Source: Novosphingobium acidiphilum DSM 19966 (lineage in GTDB: Bacteria; Pseudomonadota; Alphaproteobacteria; Sphingomonadales; Sphingomonadaceae). Taken from it: 64,000 nucleotides of DNA. Both the position numbers and the translations under genes were made by a program. The stretch is from positions 62,001-126,000 of the forward strand of contig NZ_AUBA01000008.1 in assembly GCF_000429005.1 (NCBI RefSeq). The letters are read 5' to 3'. This document shows positions 33,189 through 41,812 of the stretch, in pieces (the stretch's first letter is position 1; the number at the start of each line of letters is the position of its first letter). A model generated the notes under the pieces. The model did no database searches and was not told where the DNA came from. It saw only the letters and a list, made by a program, of their open reading frames with translations.

Positions 33189-34475
33189 ATGGATACGGTG
33201 TTTGCGCTCAGTTCGGGCCAGTTGCCCGCCGCGGTGGGTGTCATGCGGATCAGCGGGCCGATGGCAGGACCGGTGTTGCACCAGCTTTGCACCCGGATCC
33301 CGCCTGCGCGCCACGCGGCGCTTCGCCGGCTTCACGATCCGCGTGACGGTGCGGAACTCGATCGCGCGCTGGTCTTGTGGTTTCCCGGTCCCGCCAGTGC
33401 GACGGGCGAGGATTGCGTTGAATTGCATCTGCACGGCGGTCGCGCTGTTGCCGATGCGGTTGCAGGCACACTGACCGCGTTGGGTCTGCGCATGGCCGAG
33501 CCGGGCGAGTTCACCCGCCGCGCCTTTGCCAACGGACGCCTCGATCTGGCCGAAGTCGAAGGCCTGGCCGATCTTCTGGCAGCCGAGACCGAATTGCAGC
33601 GCCGCAGCGCGCAGGCCATGGCGGGTGGCGTGCTGTCGCGTGCGGCTGACGCGTGGCGCACCGAGGTGCTGGCGCTGTCGGCCCGGCTTGAAGCATCGCT
33701 CGATTTTGCCGATGAAGGCGATGTCGATGAAGCTGTTCTGCCCGCCGGGTTTGCCGATGGCTGCGGGGAATTGGCCGACGCAATAGGGCAATGGCTGGAT
33801 CGCCCGCGGGCAGAGCCTTTGCGCGAAGGGTTCCGCGTGGTGCTGGCCGGGCCGCCCAATGCGGGCAAATCGACGCTGTTCAACGCGCTGATCGAAAGCG
33901 ACGCGGCGATCATCTCGGCAGAACCGGGCACAACGCGCGATGTCCTGGTTGCGGCGGTTGCGCTGGGGGGTGTGCCGTTCAGTTTTGTCGATACCGCGGG
34001 CCTGCGTGATGAAGGCGCGGGCACCATCGAAGCGCTGGGCATTGCGCGCGCACGCGCTGCGGCCGAACGGGCCGATCTGGTGTTGTGGCTTGGCCCGCAA
34101 GGGCAAGGACCGACCGACCGTCCGCTATGGGAAATTGCCGCGCAATCCGATCGCGGCGACGGCGCCGCAAAGGATGCGAACGCCTATCGTGTCTCGGCAA
34201 TGACCGGCGATGGGGTGGCACAGCTGCGGCAAGCGCTGATCTGTGCCGCGCGCAACGCCATGCCCGCGCCAGGACAGGCGGCGCTCAACCAACGGCAGGC
34301 GCGCTGTCTTTACGCAGTGCACCAGGCTTTGGTGTCTGCGACTCAGGAATCCGATCCGCTGTTGGCGGCGGAATGCCTGCGTCTGGCGCGGCGTGGTCTC
34401 GATGGATTGGTGGGGCGTGCCGACACCGAGGCCATGCTCGACGCGCTGTTTGGGCGGTTCTGCATCGGCAAGTGA
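33189..34475 (+). CDS. mnmE: tRNA modification GTPase MnmE
   Basis: With MnmG it makes 5-carboxymethylaminomethyl-uridine at the wobble position of tRNA. It has 428 residues. The N-terminal folate-binding domain starts MDTVFALSSGQLPAAVGVMRISG. The G domain (about 210-360) has GPPNAGKSTLFN, SAEPGTTRD and DTAGLRDE. The C-terminus ends FCIGK, the hallmark Cys loop. Start ATG 33189 fits the family; GTG 33183 would add two residues. A parS site begins right after the stop. Confidence 0.95.
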   Translation: MDTVFALSSGQLPAAVGVMRISGPMAGPVLHQLCTRIPPARHAALRRLHDPRDGAELDRALVLWFPGPASATGEDCVELHLHGGRAVADAVAGTLTALGLRMAEPGEFTRRAFANGRLDLAEVEGLADLLAAETELQRRSAQAMAGGVLSRAADAWRTEVLALSARLEASLDFADEGDVDEAVLPAGFADGCGELADAIGQWLDRPRAEPLREGFRVVLAGPPNAGKSTLFNALIESDAAIISAEPGTTRDVLVAAVALGGVPFSFVDTAGLRDEGAGTIEALGIARARAAAERADLVLWLGPQGQGPTDRPLWEIAAQSDRGDGAAKDANAYRVSAMTGDGVAQLRQALICAARNAMPAPGQAALNQRQARCLYAVHQALVSATQESDPLLAAECLRLARRGLDGLVGRADTEAMLDALFGRFCIGK

Positions 34476-34491
34476 TGTTCCACGTGGAACA
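34476..34491. promoter_or_regulatory. parS site between mnmE and mnmG
   Basis: A perfect 16-bp palindrome TGTTCCACGTGGAACA, starting at the base after the mnmE stop. It is a full match to the consensus TGTTNCACGTGNAACA. It lies 2.6 kb from parA. Confidence 0.9.
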
Positions 34492-34540
34492 TTCTCGCTG
34501 CGTTTTGACCTGAGCGCGCGAATCCGATAACGCGAACCCC

Positions 34541-36385
34541 ATGCAGCAATTTGATGTCATTGTGGTTGGCGGCGGGCATGCCGGCGTCGAGGCGGCGGCG
34601 GTTGCTGCGCGCATGGGCGCACGCACGGCGTTGGTCTCGTTTGATCCTGCCATGATCGGTGCAATGAGCTGCAACCCGGCGATAGGCGGGCTGGGCAAAG
34701 GGCATCTCGTTCGTGAGGTCGATGCCTTTGATGGCGTTATTGCGCGGGCCGCCGATGCCGGAGCGATCCATTATCGCATGCTCAACCGATCTAAGGGCAG
34801 CGCGGTGCAGGGGCCGCGGGTTCAGGCCGATCGGCGCCGTTTCCGGGCGGCGGTGCAGGACACACTTGCGCGGCTAGAGGATTTGACGATTGTCGGCGGC
34901 GAGGCAGCGGCATTGCGCCTGGATGGTGGACGCATCTGCGGCATTGACCTGGCCGACGGCACGGCTTTGGCGGCGCCGGCGGTGGTGTTGTGCACCGGCA
35001 CGTTTCTGGGCGGCAAACTTTACCGCGGCGAGGAACGGATGGAGGGTGGCCGCATTGGCGAGCACGCCGCACACCGTCTGGCCCAGCAGCTGCGCGGTGC
35101 CAATCTGCCGATGGCCCGGCTCAAGACCGGTACGCCGCCGCGGCTGGATGGGCGGACGATCGATTGGGCGCGATTGCCCGAACAACCCAGCGATGCAGAG
35201 CCGTGGACGATGTCGCCGCTGACCCGCGGCCGGCCGTTACCGCAGGTGTTCTGCGCAATCGCGCGGACCAACGCGCGCACGCACGACATCATTCGCGCCG
35301 GGCTGGATCGGTCGCCGCTGTTTACCGGCGCGATCGATGCGCAGGGTCCACGCTATTGTCCTTCGATCGAGGACAAGATCCATCGCTTTGGCGATCGCGA
35401 CGGGCACCAGATATTTCTGGAGCCCGAAAGCCTGGATGATGCGACGGTCTATCCCAACGGCGTGTCGACCTCGTTGCCGACCGACGTGCAGATCGCAATG
35501 ATGCGCAGCATCGAGGGACTGGAGGGTGTCGAAATCTCGGTTCCCGGATATGCCGTCGAATATGACCATATCGATCCGCGCGCGCTGCGCAGCAGTCTTG
35601 AGGTCAGGGCAATCCCCGGGCTGTATTGCGCCGGGCAGATCAATGGCACCACCGGATATGAAGAGGCGGCGGCACAAGGGCTGGTCGCCGGCATGCATGC
35701 AGCGGGGCACGTGCTGGGTCGCCAGGCGCCCGCGCTTGATCGTGCCAACAGCTATATCGCGGTGATGATCGACGATCTGACGTTGCACGGGGTGAGCGAG
35801 CCTTACCGGATGCTGACCGCGCGGGCGGAATACCGGCTGCGTTTGCGCGCCAACAATGCGTCGACCCGGCTTACGCCCCTGGCATTGGCGATGGGGTGTG
35901 TCGGGGCCGAGCGGCGTGACTGGTTTGCCCGACGCCAGCAGGATCGCGCCAAGATCGACGCCGCGCTGGCAAACGAGGTGTCTGCCAACGATCTGGCGCA
36001 GGCTGGCCTGGCCGCGCGCGCCGATGGCACACGACGACCGCTTACCGAATGGTTGCGATTTCCGGGCTTTTCGCTGGATGCACTGCGACCATGGGTGGGC
36101 GAAGATGCCATCGACCCGCTGCTGGCGGAAGAGATCGAAGAGGATGCGGGCTACGCGCCGTATCTTGTGCGGCAAGAGGCAGAACTGCGTGATCTGCGTG
36201 CCAGCGAGTCGGTTCCTCTGGGGGACCGGTTTCCGTTTGCCGAGGTGCCCGGGCTGTCACGCGAAATGGTTGAGCGGCTGAGTGCTGCACGCCCCGAAAC
36301 GCTGGCGGCTGCGGGGCGTGTGGCGGGCATCACGCCTGCGGCGCTGGCCAGCCTGCTGGTGCATGCGCGGCGGCACGCGGCATGA
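34541..36385 (+). CDS. mnmG: tRNA uridine 5-carboxymethylaminomethyl modification enzyme MnmG
   Basis: FAD-dependent partner of MnmE, 614 residues. The FAD-binding Rossmann loop is VVGGGHAGVEAA (about 8-19), followed by MSCNPAIGGLGKGHLVREVDA, and the second loop GTFLGGKLYRGEERM. LMGEQINGTTGYEEAAAQG-type signature is present as AGQINGTTGYEEAAAQG, and the C-terminal domain has FRLRANNAS-like LRLRANNASTRL. The start ATG 34541 follows the parS by 49 bp. It overlaps rsmG by ATGA. Confidence 0.95.
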   Translation: MQQFDVIVVGGGHAGVEAAAVAARMGARTALVSFDPAMIGAMSCNPAIGGLGKGHLVREVDAFDGVIARAADAGAIHYRMLNRSKGSAVQGPRVQADRRRFRAAVQDTLARLEDLTIVGGEAAALRLDGGRICGIDLADGTALAAPAVVLCTGTFLGGKLYRGEERMEGGRIGEHAAHRLAQQLRGANLPMARLKTGTPPRLDGRTIDWARLPEQPSDAEPWTMSPLTRGRPLPQVFCAIARTNARTHDIIRAGLDRSPLFTGAIDAQGPRYCPSIEDKIHRFGDRDGHQIFLEPESLDDATVYPNGVSTSLPTDVQIAMMRSIEGLEGVEISVPGYAVEYDHIDPRALRSSLEVRAIPGLYCAGQINGTTGYEEAAAQGLVAGMHAAGHVLGRQAPALDRANSYIAVMIDDLTLHGVSEPYRMLTARAEYRLRLRANNASTRLTPLALAMGCVGAERRDWFARRQQDRAKIDAALANEVSANDLAQAGLAARADGTRRPLTEWLRFPGFSLDALRPWVGEDAIDPLLAEEIEEDAGYAPYLVRQEAELRDLRASESVPLGDRFPFAEVPGLSREMVERLSAARPETLAAAGRVAGITPAALASLLVHARRHAA

Positions 36386-37041
36386 CCGACATCATCACCA
36401 GTGAGGCCGCGGCGCGGGCGTGGTTGACCGACCGTCTTGGTGCCGATGCGCAAGCGATGGCGCGGCTTGGTCAGCTGGCCGCCATGCTGGCCGAGGAAAA
36501 TCAGCATCAGAACCTCGTTGCACGCGCCAGCCTTGACCAGATCTGGCAACGCCACATAGTCGACAGCGCGCAGCTTTTGCATGTTTCACGTGGAACATCG
36601 GGGACGGGGAACTGGCTCGATCTGGGGACCGGGGCGGGCTTCCCGGGTCTGGTGATCGCGGCGTTGCAACCCTCGCGGACTGTGACGCTGGTCGATTCGC
36701 GTCGCTTGCGCACCGAGTGGCTGGTGCGGGCGGCGGCGGCGATGGAGCTTGATTCGGTCAAGGTGGTGCTGGCGCGTGTGGAGGATTTGCCTTCGCGTCC
36801 GCATGCGGTGATATCTGCGCGGGCCTTTGCGCCGTTGCCACGGCTCCTTGCGCTATCCGCACGTTTTTCCACACCGCAGACACTTTGGTTGTTGCCGAAG
36901 GGGGCCAAGGCCCGGCATGAACTGGCTGAGCTTGACGAGCGTTGGCGCCATACGTTCCACGTGGAACAATCGCTGACCGATTCGGCGGCCGGGGTGCTTG
37001 TCGGGCATCTGCTTGCTTCACCGGACAGGAAGGGCGCGTGA
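36382..37041 (+). CDS. rsmG: 16S rRNA m7G527 methyltransferase RsmG
   Basis: Methylates N7 of G527 in 16S rRNA; loss confers low-level streptomycin resistance in other bacteria. It has 219 residues. NLVARASLDQIWQRHIVDS, the SAM-binding NWLDLGTGAGFPGLVIA (about 77-93) and SRRLRTEW are typical. Two parS sites sit within the coding sequence, one encoding HVSRGTS and one HVEQS. The start overlaps the mnmG stop by ATGA, and the stop is followed at once by parA. Confidence 0.95.
   Translation: MTDIITSEAAARAWLTDRLGADAQAMARLGQLAAMLAEENQHQNLVARASLDQIWQRHIVDSAQLLHVSRGTSGTGNWLDLGTGAGFPGLVIAALQPSRTVTLVDSRRLRTEWLVRAAAAMELDSVKVVLARVEDLPSRPHAVISARAFAPLPRLLALSARFSTPQTLWLLPKGAKARHELAELDERWRHTFHVEQSLTDSAAGVLVGHLLASPDRKGA
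36582..36597. promoter_or_regulatory. parS site in rsmG (first)
   Basis: TGTTTCACGTGGAACA, a full match to the consensus apart from asymmetric central N positions. It falls in rsmG codons for HVSRGTS and uses the TCA and GGA codons, which are rare in this GC-rich sequence. Confidence 0.88.
36953..36968. promoter_or_regulatory. parS site in rsmG (second)
   Basis: CGTTCCACGTGGAACA with a perfect 14-bp core GTTCCACGTGGAAC (36954-36967). It lies 76 bp upstream of the parA start within the end of rsmG. Confidence 0.87.
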
Positions 37042-37043
37042 CC

Positions 37044-37820
37044 ATGATCACGATTGCGATTGCCAACCAGAAAGGGGGCGTGGGCAAGACCACGACCGCG
37101 ATCAATGTGGCCACGGCTTTGGCTGCAACCGGATCGAAAGTGCTGTTGGTCGATCTCGATCCGCAGGGCAATGCGTCGACCGGGCTGGGCATCAGCTCGG
37201 CCGAGCGCGAGCGCTCGTCATACGATATGTTGATCGACCAGGCGCCGGTCGGCGAATGCCTGATGGCAACGCGGATACCCGGTCTTGATCTCGTGCCCGC
37301 TACGGTCGATTTGTCGGGCGCCGAAGTCGAACTGGTCAGCGTTGACGATCGCACCGGTCGGCTGCGCCGATCGCTGTCGCATGATGCTGGGCATGATATC
37401 TGTCTGATCGATTGCCCGCCGTCGCTGGGGCTGTTGACGCTGAACGCACTGACCGCTGCCGATACCTTGCTGGTGCCGTTGCAGTGCGAGTTTTTTGCAC
37501 TCGAAGGGTTGAGCCAGCTGTTGCAAACCGTCGAACGGGTGCAGGAACGCTTCAATGCGGATCTGGGTATACTGGGCGTGGTACTGACCATGTTTGACCG
37601 GCGCAACCGCCTGACCGATCAGGTGTCCGACGATGTGCGGTCATGCCTGAACGACCTGGTGTTCGAAGCAGTTATCCCGCGCAATGTGCGTTTGTCCGAG
37701 GCACCCAGCCATGGCCTTCCGGCGCTGATCTACGACCATGCCTGCGCCGGGTCGCAGGCCTATATGCGGCTGGCACGTGAAATCATCGCGCGTCTGCCCA
37801 AACAGAGGAAAGCGGCATGA
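37044..37820 (+). CDS. parA: Chromosome partitioning ATPase ParA
   Basis: A 258-residue P-loop ATPase that forms a gradient on the nucleoid and moves the ParB-parS complex. The deviant Walker A is QKGGVGKTTT (about 9-18) with signature Lys; LVDLDPQGNAS is Walker A', and LIDCPPSLGLL Walker B. ATG 37044 has AGGAAGG upstream; a GTG two codons earlier (37038) would overlap the rsmG stop as GTGA. The stop overlaps parB by ATGA. It is in the rsmG-parA-parB order common in alphaproteobacteria. Confidence 0.95.
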   Translation: MITIAIANQKGGVGKTTTAINVATALAATGSKVLLVDLDPQGNASTGLGISSAERERSSYDMLIDQAPVGECLMATRIPGLDLVPATVDLSGAEVELVSVDDRTGRLRRSLSHDAGHDICLIDCPPSLGLLTLNALTAADTLLVPLQCEFFALEGLSQLLQTVERVQERFNADLGILGVVLTMFDRRNRLTDQVSDDVRSCLNDLVFEAVIPRNVRLSEAPSHGLPALIYDHACAGSQAYMRLAREIIARLPKQRKAA

Positions 37821-38794
37821 GTACCGATTCCCCCGCCGCAACCAAGCCGGCCACGCAACGTCGCGCGGCACTCGGCCGCGGGCTGGGCGCCTTGCTGGGT
37901 GAAACCCGCCGTGAAGAAGCCGTGGTGCGGCAGAACAGCGGCACGACGGAAACAGCTGCGGGCGAAGCCGTGGTTGGTGCGGTGCGCGCCGAGAGCGGGC
38001 TGATGCTGCTGCCCGTGTCGCAGATCGAGCCGCACCCGGACCAGCCGCGGCGTCATTTTGATGAAGCTGCACTGTCAGAGCTGGCCGCGTCGATCGCTGC
38101 ACGTGGCGTGATCCAGCCGGTGGTGGTGCGCCCGATCGGCGCCAACCGTTATCAACTGGTTGCGGGTGAACGCCGCTGGCGCGCCTCACAACGCGCGCGC
38201 GTGCACGAAATTCCCGCCATCGTGCGACAGCTTGATGAAAGCGAAGTGACCGCGCTGGCACTGATCGAAAATCTTCAGCGCGAAGATCTCAATCCCGTCG
38301 AAGAGGCGCGCGCCTATCAGAAACTGGCCGAACGCGATGGCATGACGCAGCAAGACATCGCCAATTTCGTCGACAAATCGCGCAGCCATGTCGCCAATAT
38401 CATGCGCCTGCTCGGCCTGCCCGAAGAGGTTCTGGGCCTGGTCGAACGCAATGAACTGTCGATGGGCCACGCCCGCGCGCTGGCCACTTTGCCCGATCCG
38501 GCGGCAGCCGCGCGCGACGTGGTCGCCAAAGGGTTGTCGGTGCGTGACACCGAAAAACTGGCCAAGCGCCTTGCCCGCCCCGAAAGCGTCGGCCCACGCC
38601 GCGCGCGCGCCGAACGGTCGCCCGGTGAATCCGCGGATATCGCCGCCGTGCAGGCGCACCTCGAGGAATTTCTGGGTCTGAAGGTCACGATCCATGCCGA
38701 CGCCGATCCGCGGACGGGGGCTGTGACCATCCGCTACAAGACGCTCGACCAGCTTGATCTGATCTGTCAGCGCCTGACCGGCGGGGCGATCTGA
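37817..38794 (+). CDS. parB: Chromosome partitioning protein ParB
   Basis: A 325-residue CTPase clamp that loads at parS and spreads. The N-terminal LGRGLGALLG (about 19-28) binds ParA; residues about 65-165 hold the CTP-binding domain, with GERRWRAS (about 117-124) and ENLQREDLNP (151-160). The helix-turn-helix with DKSRSHVANIMRLL lies at about 185-198. The C-terminal dimerisation domain follows at 275-325. ATGA overlap with parA. Four visible parS sites lie within 25 kb upstream. Confidence 0.95.
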   Translation: MSTDSPAATKPATQRRAALGRGLGALLGETRREEAVVRQNSGTTETAAGEAVVGAVRAESGLMLLPVSQIEPHPDQPRRHFDEAALSELAASIAARGVIQPVVVRPIGANRYQLVAGERRWRASQRARVHEIPAIVRQLDESEVTALALIENLQREDLNPVEEARAYQKLAERDGMTQQDIANFVDKSRSHVANIMRLLGLPEEVLGLVERNELSMGHARALATLPDPAAAARDVVAKGLSVRDTEKLAKRLARPESVGPRRARAERSPGESADIAAVQAHLEEFLGLKVTIHADADPRTGAVTIRYKTLDQLDLICQRLTGGAI

Positions 38795-38902
38795 CCTGTC
38801 CCGAGGGGCCACGACTTAATCGATCGATTAATTTCAGTTGACCCTGCCGACAGGCGTGCTTTACTTCGGCGCAAAGCAACCAGAAACCGGAGAGCTGTGC
38901 CG

Positions 38903-40057
38903 ATGTCGCTCGATCTGATCCCGCGTACCGCCTATAACGACGATCACGAGGCGTTTCGCCACACCGTCCGCCGTTTCCTGCAGGAAGAAATAGAACCCAA
39001 CGGCGCACAATGGGCCGAAGACGGCATCGTGCCCAAGTCGATCTGGCCCAAAGCGGGCGAACTGGGCATGCTTTGCCCCACTGTGCCCGAGGCGTATGGC
39101 GGGCTGGGGCTCGATTTCGGCTATAACGCGATCGTTGACGAAGAAAGCGCCTATTACGGCCGCGTCGCCACCGGGTTTTCGTTGCAGTCCGACATCGTCG
39201 TCAATTATCTGGTAACCTACGGCTCTGAAGAGCAGAAGCGCCACTGGCTGCCCAAGATGGTGTCGGGCGAAGTCGTGACGGCGATCGCCATGACCGAGCC
39301 GGGCACCGGCTCGGATTTGCAGGGCATGCGCACCACCGCGAAAAAGGACGGCAACCACTATGTGATCAACGGGTCGAAGACCTACATCACCAATGGTCAG
39401 AACGCCGACCTGATCCTGGTGTGCTGCAAGACCGACACCGATGTTCAGCCCGCGTGGAAGGGCGTGTCGATCGTGCTGGTCGAAGGCAATCGCGAAGGTT
39501 TTGAACGCGGCCGCAATCTTGACAAGATCGGCCAGGACGAAGCCGATACTTCGGAACTGTTTTTCAACGACGTGCGCGTGCCGATCACCAATTGCCTGGG
39601 CGAAGAGGGCAAGGGTTTTGTCTATCTGATGAGCGAATTGCCGCAGGAACGCCTGTCGATCGCGGTCAGTGCGCAGGCCTCGGCGCAGCGCGCATTCGAT
39701 GACACGGTTGCCTTTACGCGTGATCGCAAGGCGTTTGGCAAGCCGATCCTGGATTTCCAGAACACCCGTTTCACGCTGGCCGATCTCAAGACCAAGCTGC
39801 AAGTGGGCTGGGCACACCTCGACTGGGCACTGGCGCGGCATCTGAAGCGTGAACTTACCCCCGAAGAAGGCGCAGCAGCCAAGCTGTGGCACACCGAATT
39901 GCAGTGGGAAGTGATGGACAAGTGCCTGCAATTGCATGGCGGCGCAGGATATATGAACGAATATGCGATCGCCCGGGCGTGGCGCGGTGCGCGGGTTACG
40001 CGCATTTTCGGCGGCACCAACGAAATCATGAAGGAACTCATCGGCCGCAAGCTGTGA
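38903..40057 (+). CDS. Acyl-CoA dehydrogenase, long-chain type
   Basis: A 384-residue FAD enzyme of fatty-acid beta-oxidation. MTEPGTGSDLQGMRTTA and the FAD-binding loop QNTRFTLADLKTKL are typical. The C-terminus has IFGGTNEIMKELIGR, in which the usual catalytic Glu (YEGT) is replaced by Gly, as in long-chain acyl-CoA dehydrogenase and isovaleryl-CoA types. The base should then be the Glu in MSELPQERLSIAV, as in LCAD. ATG 38903 has GGAGAG nine bases upstream. A hairpin lies just downstream of the stop, before the convergent Lrp gene. Confidence 0.88.
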   Translation: MSLDLIPRTAYNDDHEAFRHTVRRFLQEEIEPNGAQWAEDGIVPKSIWPKAGELGMLCPTVPEAYGGLGLDFGYNAIVDEESAYYGRVATGFSLQSDIVVNYLVTYGSEEQKRHWLPKMVSGEVVTAIAMTEPGTGSDLQGMRTTAKKDGNHYVINGSKTYITNGQNADLILVCCKTDTDVQPAWKGVSIVLVEGNREGFERGRNLDKIGQDEADTSELFFNDVRVPITNCLGEEGKGFVYLMSELPQERLSIAVSAQASAQRAFDDTVAFTRDRKAFGKPILDFQNTRFTLADLKTKLQVGWAHLDWALARHLKRELTPEEGAAAKLWHTELQWEVMDKCLQLHGGAGYMNEYAIARAWRGARVTRIFGGTNEIMKELIGRKL

Positions 40058-40069
40058 TTCAGTGACGAG

Positions 40070-40094
40070 ACGGGGGTTCGCGTTGGACCCCCGT
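40070..40094. terminator. Hairpin between acyl-CoA dehydrogenase and Lrp genes
   Basis: Arms ACGGGGGT (40070-40077) and ACCCCCGT (40087-40094) with a 9-nt loop, between convergent genes. No U-tract follows in either direction, so it is at best a weak or Rho-assisted terminator. Confidence 0.45.
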
Positions 40095-40096
40095 TG

Positions 40097-40582
40097 TCAT
40101 TCAAGCAGCAGCGGCCTGCGCCACCCATCGTCCTCGACAATGCTGCGAATCGTGATCAGCGTCTTGAACGCATAAACCCCCTGGTCCTCGCCCAACGCGC
40201 GGCGGGTAAATCGGTCATATTCCTGCATCGATCCGACCTGCACTTTCAGTACGAAATCATCATCGCCGGTTACATCCCACGCCGCGGTGACTTCGCGGTG
40301 GCTGGAAATCGCACGCGCAAATGCATCCATCGTGCTGGCCCCGGCCTGCTTCATCTTGACCAGCACGTGCATGGTCAGCGCCGATCCGGTCAGCGCCGGG
40401 TCGATCACCGCGCGGTCTGCGATGATCACGCCGGTCTGGCGCAATCGCCGCAATCGCCGCAACACGGCCGAAACCGACAGCCCGACTTTGTCCGCCAGGA
40501 TTCGCGCCGGTTGCAGGTTGTCGCGACGCGCCTCTTCGATCAGACGGCGGTCGAAATCGTCAAGATCGACGTTTTTTCGCAT
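40097..40582 (-). CDS. Lrp/AsnC family transcription regulator
   Basis: A 161-residue feast/famine regulator. The N-terminal winged helix (about 1-60) starts LDDFDRRLIEEARRDNLQPARILADKVGLSVSAVLRRLRRL; the C-terminal RAM domain has VTAAWDVTGDDDFVLKVQV, typical of ligand sensing with an oligomer interface. Start ATG 40582 is preferred over ATG 40612. It is divergent from a small ORF and an EamA exporter, so it probably controls amino-acid export; this is inference from context. Confidence 0.88.
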   Translation of the reverse strand: MRKNVDLDDFDRRLIEEARRDNLQPARILADKVGLSVSAVLRRLRRLRQTGVIIADRAVIDPALTGSALTMHVLVKMKQAGASTMDAFARAISSHREVTAAWDVTGDDDFVLKVQVGSMQEYDRFTRRALGEDQGVYAFKTLITIRSIVEDDGWRRPLLLE

Positions 40583-40732
40583 GGTGGCAGATATAATGCG
40601 AAAAATGATCATCGATCCACCCATTTTTGGCGCCATTGGTCCGCCAAAGCACGCTAGTTGCTGGCCGTGCCCAAGGCGAGATCAGCAATGGTCCGCCAGC
40701 GCCATGATCCGGCGCCCGACAGGAGAACCACG
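40583..40732. promoter_or_regulatory. Divergent promoter region of Lrp and exporter
   Basis: 150 bp holding the divergent promoters. An AT-rich stretch at about 40580-40635 (GAAAAATGATCATCGAT followed by ATTTTT) is the likely Lrp binding area. No exact operator can be named. Confidence 0.4.
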
Positions 40733-40882
40733 ATGAACCGCCATGCGCGCCCGGCCGGGTTTCCGGCCCGTCTGCTTGTGCTTGCCCGCGAAGCGTTTGA
40801 GGCAAGCGTTGCCATCCATTATGATGCACCGTGGAAACGCGCGGTCCCCGACCGCAGCGTTACGGATATGCCCGCATCTTGA
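40733..40882 (+). CDS. 49-residue ORF coupled to the exporter gene
   Basis: MNRHARPAGFPARLLVLAR and following residues, 49 in all, with no membrane segment. It has a strong AGGAG (40721-40725) seven bases before its ATG and its stop TGA overlaps a TTG that can start the exporter gene (TTGA, 40879-40882). It could be a leader peptide or a short functional protein. The function is unknown and coding status rests on the ribosome-binding site and coupling. Confidence 0.5.
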   Translation: MNRHARPAGFPARLLVLAREAFEASVAIHYDAPWKRAVPDRSVTDMPAS

Positions 40883-41793
40883 ACCCGGCCGCCGCACAGA
40901 TCCTGCCCGCCAGGGGCACGCTTCGCCTGGTCCCCTATGCCGCGCTGCTGGGGGCGATGCTGCTGTTCACGGTTGGCACGTCGTTTGCCAAGCAGTTGTT
41001 TGCCGATGTCGGCGCCGAGGGCACCGCGTTCTATCGTGCCGGTTTTTCGGCGGTGGTGCTGGTGGCGCTGTGGCGGCCATGGCGCCGTGCCTGGACCCGG
41101 CGCGAACTGGCTGACATGGCGCTTTACGGGGCCTCGCTCGGGGCGATGAACCTGTCGTTTTACAAGGCGTTGGCGACATTGCCGCTGGGCGTGGCCATGG
41201 CGATCGAATTCCTGGGGCCGTTGTGCGTGGCGCTGGTGCACGCGCGGCGTCTGGCGCATTTCGCGTGGATCGGTCTGGCGGTGGTGGGGCTTGGCCTGTT
41301 GCTGCCGATCGCCGGGTCGGTGCGCATGCTTGATCCGACCGGCGTTGGCTTTGCCTTGCTGGCCGCGCTGTTCTGGGCATTGTATATCGTGTTTGGCCAG
41401 CGTGGCGGGCATGTCCATCCAGGCCATGCGGTTGCGGTGGGTATGACCACCGCGGCGTTGGTGATTGCACCGTTTGGCATAGCCCGCGCTGGGCTGCGGC
41501 TGTTCGATCCGCGCCTGATGGCGCTGGGCTTTGGTGCAGGGATCGTATCAAGCGCGTTGCCGTTTTCGCTTGAACGCCTGGCCTTGCGCGGGATCCCCCA
41601 CCGCACATTCGGTATCATGGTCGCCGCAGAGCCTGCCGTTGGCGCGATCGCCGGGATGATCATGCTGGGCGAAATGCTCAGTGTGCGTCAGGGCATCGCC
41701 ATTGCCTGCGTGATCGCGGCAGGCGCGGGATCGGTGCTGTGGAACGATGCAGACGGCCATGCCCTGACCGATGACCCGCTGCGCGGATCATGA
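40879..41793 (+). CDS. EamA/RhtA-type exporter
   Basis: A membrane protein of about 304 residues with ten hydrophobic helices in two EamA repeats. It resembles RhtA: GTSFAKQLFADVGAEGTAFYRAGFSAVVLVALWRPWRR near the start, then MNLSFYKALATLPLGVAMAIEFLGPL. Such proteins export threonine, homoserine or other amino acids. I use the TTG at 40879, which overlaps the short ORF stop; a GTG near 40831 is an alternative start in the same frame. The divergent Lrp regulator fits amino-acid export control. Confidence 0.85.
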   Translation: MNPAAAQILPARGTLRLVPYAALLGAMLLFTVGTSFAKQLFADVGAEGTAFYRAGFSAVVLVALWRPWRRAWTRRELADMALYGASLGAMNLSFYKALATLPLGVAMAIEFLGPLCVALVHARRLAHFAWIGLAVVGLGLLLPIAGSVRMLDPTGVGFALLAALFWALYIVFGQRGGHVHPGHAVAVGMTTAALVIAPFGIARAGLRLFDPRLMALGFGAGIVSSALPFSLERLALRGIPHRTFGIMVAAEPAVGAIAGMIMLGEMLSVRQGIAIACVIAAGAGSVLWNDADGHALTDDPLRGS

Positions 41794-41812
41794 GGCGCAG
41801 GCACGCCAAATC

